Assembly: GCA_004293295.1 (NCBI GenBank)
Contig: RDYC01000143.1
Coordinates: 1-5,086, forward strand
Origin: Bacteroidota bacterium
GTDB taxonomy: Bacteria; Bacteroidota; Bacteroidia; UKL13-3
Direction: 5' to 3'
DNA length: 5,086 nt
Shown piece by piece: positions 1 to 5,086 of the stretch; positions within the stretch are counted from its first letter, which is position 1; every line of letters begins with the position of its first letter. Below the pieces are notes generated by a model. It worked only from the letters and a program-made list of their open reading frames with translations, made no database searches and was not told the DNA's origin. The position numbers and the translations under genes were made by a program.

Positions 1-1
1 G

Positions 2-607
2 GGATTATTAACCCCGATACCTCAGTTACCTATCTTGGAGCAAAGTATTCGCAATTTGTTTTACCATGTTCCCATGTGGTTCGGAATGATTTTGTTGCTG
101 TTAGGCTCCATGGTGCATGCCATCAAGTATTTAAACAGTGGCAACCTCCAATCGGATGTAAAGTCGGCTGAGCTAACAGCTGTTGGGGTATTATTTGGGA
201 TGATTGGCATTACCACCGGTATGATTTGGGCCAAAAATACTTGGGGTGCTTATTGGACCCCCGATCCCAAATTAAATAGTGCTGCTATTGGTATGCTTAT
301 GTATTTTGCCTACCTCGTTCTGCGCAGTAGTATTGAGGATGAGGAAAAGCGCGCGCGTGTATCAGCAGTATATAATATTTTTTGCTTTCCCATTTTTGTG
401 GTGTTGATTTTTGTGTTGCCACGCATCAAAGATAGTTTGCATCCCGGAAACGGAGGCAATCCCGGATTTAATGCGTATGATTTGGATAATAGATTAAGAT
501 TGGTGTTTTACCCTGCTGTAATAGGATGGACCTTATTGGGTTATTGGATTGCTGACCTTGCCATAAGGAGAAAAGTCCTGTATAAAAAAAGAATGGATCA
601 TGAATAA
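2..607 (+). CDS. ccmC: Haem exporter/handling protein CcmC (CcsA-like), 5' end missing
   Basis: Integral inner-membrane protein of cytochrome c maturation System I; in the known pathway it presents haem at the outer face of the membrane and loads it onto CcmE. The frame is open from base 2. The residues before the first possible in-window start (TTG at 35), GLLTPIPQLPIL, fit the end of the first membrane helix and first periplasmic loop of the family, so the true start lies upstream and the gene is partial. Seen: HVPMW with the first conserved His (codon 65-67); a tryptophan-rich WWD segment reading WGAYWTPD (242-265); and SLHPGNGGNPGF with the second conserved His (440-442), the expected haem-ligand pair. 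Hydrophobic helices lie at about 80-130, 170-230, 275-330, 370-420 and 510-570. The tail is basic (RRKVLYKKR). The stop overlaps the start of the ccmD-like gene. Identification is firm; the missing N-terminus is probably about 15-25 residues. Confidence 0.93.
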   Translation, partial: GLLTPIPQLPILEQSIRNLFYHVPMWFGMILLLLGSMVHAIKYLNSGNLQSDVKSAELTAVGVLFGMIGITTGMIWAKNTWGAYWTPDPKLNSAAIGMLMYFAYLVLRSSIEDEEKRARVSAVYNIFCFPIFVVLIFVLPRIKDSLHPGNGGNPGFNAYDLDNRLRLVFYPAVIGWTLLGYWIADLAIRRKVLYKKRMDHE

Positions 608-767
608 AGCGATGATACAAATATTGTTACAAGTGCAAGCCGAGCCTATGGCAGCATCAACCCAAAAGTTTGATGTGGTAATAGGGGTTATTGGATTGGT
701 TTTTTTGGGAATAGTGGGTTACCTCATTTATTTGGATAAAAAACTCAAAAAGTTGGAGGATAAATAA
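600..767 (+). CDS. ccmD: CcmD-like small membrane protein
   Basis: A 55-residue protein beginning MNKAMIQILL and ending in a lysine-rich tail. It has one hydrophobic helix at about residues 25-44 (DVVIGVIGLVFLGIVGYLIY), followed by LDKKLKKLEDK. CcmD proteins are small single-span proteins with a charged cytoplasmic tail; in E. coli CcmD (69 residues) is needed to release haem-loaded CcmE from the CcmABC complex. The identification rests on size, topology and position between ccmC and ccmE, because the family is poorly conserved in sequence. The ATG at 600 overlaps the ccmC stop by 8 nt, suggesting translational coupling. A second in-frame ATG at 612 would give a protein four residues shorter. 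No Shine-Dalgarno site lies close to the ATG; an AGGAG at 566-570 is too far upstream. The stop is followed one base later by the ccmE ATG. Confidence 0.82.
   Translation: MNKAMIQILLQVQAEPMAASTQKFDVVIGVIGLVFLGIVGYLIYLDKKLKKLEDK
755..759 (+). promoter_or_regulatory. Shine-Dalgarno site of ccmE
   Basis: GGAGG lies 9 nt upstream of the ccmE ATG, inside the last codons of the ccmD-like gene. It is the only strong Shine-Dalgarno match at suitable spacing that I see before a gene start in this window, and it supports ATG 769 as the ccmE start. Bacteroidota genes often lack such sites, and the bases also encode Leu-Glu-Asp, so it may be partly chance. Confidence 0.5.
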
Positions 768-768
768 C

Positions 769-1155
769 ATGAAAAAAATACACATTGTTGTTATTGTACT
801 CATTGCCCTATCTATTGGAGCAATACTCTCTACCTATGGCGATGCAAGTACTTATGAAGGTTTTAGGGTAGCTGCGGAAAACCCGGAAAAAGAATACCAT
901 GTGGTAGGCGTGTTAAACAAGGAAAAACCAAGGCTGTACAATCCGCAAGAAAATGCCAACCTGTTTACCTTTTATTTAATTGATGAAAAAGGGGTTGAAA
1001 GCAAGGTGGTTTATAATGCGCCTGAACCTGCTGATTTTGAGCGAAGTGAAAAGGTAGTGATTATAGGACAAATGCGAGAAGGGTATTTTCAAGCCAATAA
1101 AATCTTGCTGAAATGCCCAAGTAAATACAACGAGGGACAAGCTCCCAAGGGGTAA
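769..1155 (+). CDS. ccmE: Cytochrome c maturation haem chaperone CcmE, CxxxY variant
   Basis: Membrane-anchored periplasmic haem chaperone: in the known pathway it receives haem from the CcmABCD complex, holds it covalently and passes it to CcmF. The 128-residue protein has a short basic start (MKKIH), one helix at about residues 5-22, and a small soluble domain at about 40-118 that fits the OB-fold of the family: YHVVGVLNKE, a middle FTFYLIDEKG, then VVYNAPEPADF, VVIIGQM and ANKILLKCPSKY. The haem-binding site reads C116-P-S-K-Y120 (codons 1114-1128), i.e. CxxxY in place of the HxxxY of E. coli CcmE (His130, Tyr134). This variant is known from Desulfovibrio and archaeal Ccm systems. The C-terminal tail after Tyr120 is only eight residues, shorter than in E. 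coli. It starts 1 nt after ccmD, so the two are almost certainly co-transcribed. Confidence in the family is high. Confidence 0.93.
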   Translation: MKKIHIVVIVLIALSIGAILSTYGDASTYEGFRVAAENPEKEYHVVGVLNKEKPRLYNPQENANLFTFYLIDEKGVESKVVYNAPEPADFERSEKVVIIGQMREGYFQANKILLKCPSKYNEGQAPKG

Positions 1156-1177
1156 TAAAACACTATTAAGCAACCCT

Positions 1178-1187
1178 TGTTATAACA
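1178..1187 (+). promoter_or_regulatory. Perfect 10-nt palindrome before the barrel gene
   Basis: TGTTATAACA is its own reverse complement and lies 4 nt upstream of the TTG start at 1192, in the 36-nt gap after ccmE. It could be an operator half-site pair or could affect initiation, but in AT-rich DNA it could also be chance. The first eight bases recur at 2306-2313 in the gap before ccmF. No known regulator is assigned. No clear TANNTTTG promoter is seen in this gap, so the barrel gene may be read from the ccm transcript. Confidence 0.2.
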
Positions 1188-1191
1188 TTAA

Positions 1192-2274
1192 TTGAAAAAA
1201 TATCTTTACAACCTTTTATTAATAATCATTTGTAATGGAGTAAATGGTCAAGTGGTTAAGGAGAATCTGGAAAAGTTGCGTAAACTTCCGGAAAAAATTA
1301 GTGATAACTATTTAGATGACACTACCTCAAAACCCAATTACCTGCTATACCCTACCATTGCCTATACCCCTGAAACCAAGTGGGAGTTTGGTTTGGTTAA
1401 CGTGGTGCTGTTCTATGCAAAAAACGATAAACGCAACCGGTTAAGTGAAATCAATTCGTTTACGTTTTATACACAACAACGCCAATATGGCATTTGGCTT
1501 GATCATGCCATTTATGGCAATAAAGACAAGTACTTTTTCTTAGGTAAGGTTAGGTTTCAGTATTTTCCCTTAAAGTATTATGGAATTGGTAACCAAGCAC
1601 CTAAGGATAATCCTGAGGTAATCAACAGTTTTAGTTTGCAAATAAGGGAACGGGTGTTGAAGCAAATACGTAAACACTTGTTTGTAGGTATAGAGTTCGA
1701 TTACCAAAACCTGTATCAGGTAGAGTTTAAAAATACCAATCCCAAAATAGCTTTGCCTTTAGGTTATCGTAATGAAAGAAAAGCCGTTTTTGCAGAATTG
1801 GCTTATTTAAACTATGGCAAGGTGTTGCCAAGCGATTTCTCATTTCAATCATTTCAGTTTGAAGGACGTTATTTTCGAAAAGGTTTTACTAAGGATCAGG
1901 TGGCTGCATTTCAGGTGTTGGGGCAGTTTAACAGTGGAAATATGCCTTTTAACCAATTGGCGTTAATGGGCGGTGAGATGATGATGAGGGGGTATTACCT
2001 TGGTCGTTTTCGGGATAAAAATTATTTGGCTGCGCAGGCGGAGTACAGGTTTTTGCCATTTCCTTTCAGCAAACGTTTAGGAGGTGCCTTATTTGCTGCA
2101 ATTGGCTCTGTTGAACCCAAGGTTAAAGATTTTAGTTTATATGATATTAAACCATCAGGCGGTTTCGGACTTAAGTACCTTGTTTTCAAAAGTAAAGACA
2201 TTTACTTGAGGGGTGATATTGCTTTTACCAGAGAGGGTAGAGGGTTTTATCTGTTTATTGGGGAGGCATTTTAA
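1192..2274 (+). CDS. BamA/TamA-family outer-membrane beta-barrel protein without POTRA domains
   Basis: The 360-residue protein starts with a signal peptide (MKKYLYNLLLIIICNGVNGQ), with likely signal peptidase I cleavage near residues 19-20. It is followed by a short linker and then alternating aromatic beta-strands from about residue 50 to the end. PTIAYTPET (55-62) opens the barrel. MMRGYYLGRFRDKNYLAAQAEYR (264-286) contains MRGY, matching the VRGF/Y motif of loop 6 in Omp85 barrels. The protein ends IGEAF, with the C-terminal Phe typical of outer-membrane barrels. BamA itself is about 800 residues with POTRA repeats; here there is room only for the 16-strand-type barrel (bacterial surface antigen domain), so a role as the essential assembly factor is unlikely and the substrate or function is unknown. 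The start must be TTG at 1192: an in-frame TAA lies directly before it and the next in-frame ATG is near residue 251. It sits 36 nt after ccmE and 110 nt before ccmF, with no evident link to haem handling. Confidence 0.8.
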   Translation: MKKYLYNLLLIIICNGVNGQVVKENLEKLRKLPEKISDNYLDDTTSKPNYLLYPTIAYTPETKWEFGLVNVVLFYAKNDKRNRLSEINSFTFYTQQRQYGIWLDHAIYGNKDKYFFLGKVRFQYFPLKYYGIGNQAPKDNPEVINSFSLQIRERVLKQIRKHLFVGIEFDYQNLYQVEFKNTNPKIALPLGYRNERKAVFAELAYLNYGKVLPSDFSFQSFQFEGRYFRKGFTKDQVAAFQVLGQFNSGNMPFNQLALMGGEMMMRGYYLGRFRDKNYLAAQAEYRFLPFPFSKRLGGALFAAIGSVEPKVKDFSLYDIKPSGGFGLKYLVFKSKDIYLRGDIAFTREGRGFYLFIGEAF

Positions 2275-2297
2275 GCCATTAAGCAAATCTTATTAGC

Positions 2298-2321
2298 CGC
2301 TTAGCTGTTATAAAATAAGCG
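2298..2321 (+). terminator. Weak hairpin after the barrel gene
   Basis: CGCTTA (2298-2303) and TAAGCG (2316-2321) form a perfect 6-bp stem with a 12-nt loop, 24 nt after the barrel stop codon. There is no T-run after it and the loop is long, so it is at best a poor intrinsic terminator. It may instead be a regulatory structure or chance. Confidence 0.2.
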
Positions 2322-2323
2322 AC

Positions 2324-2343
2324 ACCACGCAGTCAGATGTGGT
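2324..2343 (+). promoter_or_regulatory. Inverted repeat just upstream of the ccmF promoter
   Basis: ACCAC (2324-2328) and GTGGT (2339-2343) are perfect inverted repeats separated by 10 nt, and they overlap the region where the -33 element of the ccmF promoter should lie. The position suits an operator for a dimeric regulator, but arms of five bases are weak evidence and no regulator can be named. Confidence 0.2.
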
Positions 2344-2352
2344 AACTATTGT

Positions 2353-2360
2353 TACTTTTG
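2353..2360 (+). promoter_or_regulatory. Bacteroidota-type -7 promoter element of ccmF
   Basis: TACTTTTG is an exact match to the Bacteroidota -7 consensus TANNTTTG. It lies 24 nt upstream of the ccmF GTG, placing transcription start near 2365-2368 and giving a leader of about 17-20 nt. No good -33 TTG-type element is found at the usual 17-23 nt spacing; the sequence there is cgcagtcag, so the promoter may be weak or need an activator. It indicates that ccmF can be transcribed separately from ccmCDE and the barrel gene. Confidence 0.6.
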
Positions 2361-2384
2361 CACCTTTAATAAATTTAATACAAC

Positions 2385-4781
2385 GTGAACGAAATACAGT
2401 TTATCGGAGAACACCTCATTTATGGGAACCTGGGGCATTTAGCCGTTACCATCTCTTTTGGCACAGCCATTATAGCTACCATAGCCTACTTGTTCGCGGC
2501 CAATAATCCTCAACAAACCTCATGGGGTAAAATTGCCACCGCGGCTTTTTACACCCACACCGTTGCAGTGTTAGGTATCATATTTATGTTGTTCCTTATC
2601 ATCAGGTTGCATTTGTTTGAGTACCATTATGCCTGGCAACATTCGTCAACAGACCTCCCGCTTGAGTACATGGTATCGTGTTTTTGGGAAGGCCAGGAAG
2701 GCAGCTTTTTGCTTTGGATTTTTTGGCATGTGGTTATTGGTAATATTTTATTGCGCACCGCTAAAAGCTGGAAATTCGAAGTAATGGCGGTGGTGATGTT
2801 GTGTCAGATTGCTTTAACATCTATGTTGATAGGCGTTAAAATATTGGGCTATAAGCTAGGCAGCAGCCCGTTTGAGTTGTTGCGAAATGCAGTTGAAGGG
2901 CCCATATTTAAACAGGCCAATTACTTAAGTAAAATTAAAGATGGTAATGGATTAAATCCATTGTTACAAAATTACTGGATGGTTATTCATCCGCCAACCT
3001 TGTTTTTTGGTTTTGCTACTACCATCGTGCCTTTTGCTTATGCCATTGCTTCGTTATGGAAAAGGGATTTCACCGGATGGATTAAACCTGCATTGCCTTG
3101 GGGGTTAATTAGCGTAATGGTATTGGGTACCGGTATTATTATGGGTGGTTTTTGGGCTTATGAAAGTTTAAGCTTTGGAGGTTATTGGGCGTGGGATCCG
3201 GTTGAAAACGCCTCACTAGTGCCGTGGTTAATTTTAATTGCCGGGGTTCACGTAATGATTATTTATAAAACAACCGGTAATTCACTAATCGTGGGCATGA
3301 TACTTATTATGGCCACATTTTTACTGGTGTTGTATGCCACATTTTTAACACGCAGCGGTATCTTAGGCAATGCATCGGTGCATTCATTCACCGATTTAGG
3401 AATGAGTGGGCAATTGTTGGTGTTTCTTTTTATGTTCATCATTCTAGCTATTGTGATGTTGGTGCTGAGGTGGAAGGAATTGCCAAGAAGCAGCAAAGAC
3501 GAAGATGCTTATACTCGCGAGTTTTGGATGTTTATCGGGTCGCTGGTGTTGGCAATTTCTGCCTTTCAAGTGTTCGCTACTACTTCGTTACCGGTGGTAA
3601 ATAAAATCTTCGGTACCAATTGGGCGCCACCAAGCGATGTAATTGCCCATTATAACAAATGGCAAATGCCACTGGCTATTTTAATTGCAATTTTAACCGG
3701 GGTAGGGCAGTTGCTGAAGTACAAAACCAATACACGCAAAGCCCTCATCAGCATACTAACTCAAGCGGCAGTGGCAATAGTGCTTTCGGTGGTGGCCATG
3801 TTTGCTTTTGAATTAACCAATTGGTTTTATGTGGGACTAATGTTTGCGGCAGTGTACGCCATCTGTGCCAATATAGCAGCCATGTTACCCTACATTACCG
3901 GAAAGTTAAAAATGACCGGCTCGCATGTGGCTCACGTAGGTTTTGCCATTTTGCTTATTGGTGTATTGGTTTCTTCGGCTAATAAACGTGTTATTTCTAA
4001 TAACCAAAGCGGCATGCAGTTAAACCCTGAGTTTGATGCACAAGCCAATATGGAACATGTTTTTTTGGAAAGAGGCAAGCCTCTTCGCATGGACCAATAC
4101 GAAATAGAGTACAAAGGTGATTCGGTTAACTGGGTAAACAACTATTATCAGGTAAGGTACAAAAAAATTGGTGCCGACAACAAGGTTTTATATGAGTTTG
4201 ATTTGTTTCCCAATGCACAGATTAACCCTAAAATGGGGCTTGTGGCCAATCCCGATACCAAACATTACATCAGCCATGATGTGTTTACGTATGTAAGCTC
4301 AGTACCTAAAGAAAAATCAACCAAGTTTGTGCATGAAAAAACACATGAAGTAAAACCTGGCGATACCATTTATACCAATAATGGTTATGTGATATTGGAG
4401 CGAGTAAACTCCAATGTTAAAGAGGCAACTGATATTAAAAATTTAAGTTTGTTAATTGCGGCCGAATTAAAAGTGGTTACGCTGGATGGCGTTTATCAGG
4501 CAAGCCCTATGTATGGTATTAGGGATAATGCCGAGGTGAAATTTGAAAGCATAGTGGAAGAGGCTAAACTGAGGTTTAGGTTTATGGGAGTAAATCCACA
4601 AACCCAAACCATAAGCATAGAGGTTGCAGAGCAGGATACCAGTGGTGATTATATTATTATGAAAGCCATTGTATTCCCGTGGATTAATTTGGTATGGGCA
4701 GGAACCATTATTATGATTGTTGGCTTTTTGCTTGCAATTTGGAGACGCCTACAAGAATATAAGCGCACGGCTGAGGCCTAG
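2385..4781 (+). CDS. ccmF: Cytochrome c haem lyase CcmF
   Basis: Large inner-membrane protein that takes haem from CcmE and joins it to apocytochrome c. Hydrophobic segments suggest about 14 helices in residues 13-531 and a last one at about 765-786. Motifs in order: FWEGQEGSFLLW (100-111); IHPPTLFFGF with His202; the WWD domain GGYWAWDPVENASLVPW (265-281); His289; SVHSF with His333; and AHVGF with His517. The four His spacings (87, 44, 184) fit E. coli His173, His261, His303 and His491, the external and transmembrane haem ligands. At 798 residues it is longer than E. coli CcmF (647). The extra length is mainly in the periplasmic domain at about 532-762, which lies between the last two helices. 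The start is GTG at 2385: an in-frame TAA lies at 2376-2378, the next in-frame ATG is codon 96, and MNEIQFIGEHLIYGNLGH fits the family N-terminus. It is intact, ends in TAG and has its own promoter upstream. Confidence 0.95.
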   Translation: MNEIQFIGEHLIYGNLGHLAVTISFGTAIIATIAYLFAANNPQQTSWGKIATAAFYTHTVAVLGIIFMLFLIIRLHLFEYHYAWQHSSTDLPLEYMVSCFWEGQEGSFLLWIFWHVVIGNILLRTAKSWKFEVMAVVMLCQIALTSMLIGVKILGYKLGSSPFELLRNAVEGPIFKQANYLSKIKDGNGLNPLLQNYWMVIHPPTLFFGFATTIVPFAYAIASLWKRDFTGWIKPALPWGLISVMVLGTGIIMGGFWAYESLSFGGYWAWDPVENASLVPWLILIAGVHVMIIYKTTGNSLIVGMILIMATFLLVLYATFLTRSGILGNASVHSFTDLGMSGQLLVFLFMFIILAIVMLVLRWKELPRSSKDEDAYTREFWMFIGSLVLAISAFQVFATTSLPVVNKIFGTNWAPPSDVIAHYNKWQMPLAILIAILTGVGQLLKYKTNTRKALISILTQAAVAIVLSVVAMFAFELTNWFYVGLMFAAVYAICANIAAMLPYITGKLKMTGSHVAHVGFAILLIGVLVSSANKRVISNNQSGMQLNPEFDAQANMEHVFLERGKPLRMDQYEIEYKGDSVNWVNNYYQVRYKKIGADNKVLYEFDLFPNAQINPKMGLVANPDTKHYISHDVFTYVSSVPKEKSTKFVHEKTHEVKPGDTIYTNNGYVILERVNSNVKEATDIKNLSLLIAAELKVVTLDGVYQASPMYGIRDNAEVKFESIVEEAKLRFRFMGVNPQTQTISIEVAEQDTSGDYIIMKAIVFPWINLVWAGTIIMIVGFLLAIWRRLQEYKRTAEA

Positions 4782-4794
4782 GCTTGGGTACGGT

Positions 4795-4825
4795 TTTGCA
4801 TACACACATTTATATGTTAACTTGC
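4795..4825 (+). promoter_or_regulatory. Possible promoter of the DUF2520-type gene
   Basis: TTTG at 4795-4798 could be a -33 element, and TAACTTGC at 4818-4825, 19 nt further on, is an imperfect match to the Bacteroidota -7 element TANNTTTG (two of the six fixed bases differ). Transcription would start near 4830, just before the TTG at 4843. The spacing is right but the -7 match is poor. The 61-nt gap would also allow read-through from ccmF, and no terminator is visible in it. Confidence 0.25.
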
Positions 4826-4842
4826 ATCAAACCTTAAAGCAG

Positions 4843-5086
4843 TTGTCTATAAAAAGTATTGTTATTATTGGCTCCGGCAATGTAGCCACTAGTATGGGGT
4901 TGGCTTTTGTAAAACAGGGCTTTACTGTTAAAGCTGTTTATAGTCCAACACCCGCTAATGCCGTTGAGTTGGCTCAAAAGTTGCATGCCGTATATTGTAC
5001 TACTTTGGCTGAACTACCTAATGATGCAGATTTGTACTTATTGGCAGTAAAGGATGAAGTGATTGAGGCCGTATCGAGAAAACTCC
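4843..5086 (+). CDS. Rossmann-fold DUF2520-type protein, 3' end missing
   Basis: The first 81 residues of a protein with an N-terminal NAD(P)-binding Rossmann fold: SIKSIVIIGSGNVATSMGLAF gives beta1, the GSGNVA dinucleotide-binding loop (residues 10-15) and helix A. Then VKAVYSPTPANAVELAQKL matches beta2 and the next helix, and DADLYLLAVKDEVIEAVS the beta4 region. This fits the Rossmann-like/DUF2520 proteins, relatives of pyrroline-5-carboxylate reductase and F420-dependent NADP reductases, whose substrate is not established. The DUF2520 half would lie beyond the window. No usable ATG exists: the first in-frame ATG falls after the nucleotide-binding loop. TTG at 4843 gives M-SIKSIVIIG; TTG at 4822 would add seven residues (LHQTLKQ) and cannot be excluded. 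The frame is open further upstream, but it overlaps ccmF there and shows no start. From memory of Bacteroidota genomes such a gene often follows ccm genes; it has no known part in haem handling. Confidence 0.78.
   Translation, partial: MSIKSIVIIGSGNVATSMGLAFVKQGFTVKAVYSPTPANAVELAQKLHAVYCTTLAELPNDADLYLLAVKDEVIEAVSRKL

Noticed and set aside
35..37. TTG at 35 as the start of ccmC
   Set aside because: The frame is open to base 2 and the residues before it fit the conserved N-terminal part of the family, so the gene continues upstream of the window.
976..1173. 65-codon open frame on the minus strand across ccmE
   Set aside because: It lies opposite the well-supported ccmE, has no recognisable domain or start context, and is best explained as a shadow frame.
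1222..1239. Lipoprotein signal (LLIIIC) in the barrel protein
   Set aside because: The residue before Cys is Ile rather than Gly, Ala or Ser, so it is not a proper lipobox; an ordinary signal peptide followed by a barrel fits better.
1192..2274. The barrel protein as the essential assembly factor BamA
   Set aside because: It is about half the length needed and has no POTRA repeats; only the barrel domain is present.
3263..3496. 77-codon open frame on the minus strand inside ccmF
   Set aside because: It is opposite conserved ccmF membrane segments and its sequence resembles no known family.
3932..4141. 69-codon open frame on the minus strand inside ccmF
   Set aside because: It is a shadow of ccmF coding sequence with no supporting motif or start signal.
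4796..4827. Direct repeat TTGCAT (4796-4801 and 4822-4827) after ccmF
   Set aside because: Two six-base copies in an AT-rich gap are easily chance, and no third copy or mobile-element gene is nearby.

Overview
The window looks like a stretch of chromosome from a member of the Bacteroidota. It is AT-rich. It has a textbook Bacteroidota -7 promoter element (TANNTTTG) in front of one gene and few Shine-Dalgarno sites. Its outer-membrane barrel protein ends in Phe, and its cytochrome c maturation (Ccm, System I) proteins have the Bacteroidota form. I cannot name the genus from the sequence.

All recognisable genes are on the + strand. From left to right: the 3' part of ccmC (inner-membrane haem-handling protein, start outside the window); a 55-residue ccmD-like gene overlapping ccmC by 8 nt; ccmE (periplasmic haem chaperone) starting 1 nt after ccmD; after 36 nt, a BamA/TamA-type outer-membrane beta-barrel gene without POTRA domains; a 110-nt gap holding a promoter; ccmF (haem lyase, 798 residues); and, after 61 nt, the 5' end of a Rossmann-fold gene of the DUF2520 type, cut by the window edge.

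The Ccm proteins form one pathway. CcmC with CcmD loads haem onto CcmE outside the inner membrane, and CcmE delivers it to CcmF for attachment to apocytochrome c. The clearest biological point is that CcmE carries a Cys-x-x-x-Tyr haem-binding motif instead of the His-x-x-x-Tyr of E. coli. This variant is known from Desulfovibrio and archaea, so it is notable but not a new system. The barrel gene lies inside the ccm run with no obvious role in the pathway, and ccmF has its own promoter. Each of the last three genes has to start at TTG or GTG, because no usable ATG exists.

I saw no RNA gene, insertion sequence, CRISPR array or phage gene, and nothing that makes a convincing previously undescribed system. 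The unusual points are local ones within a known pathway.
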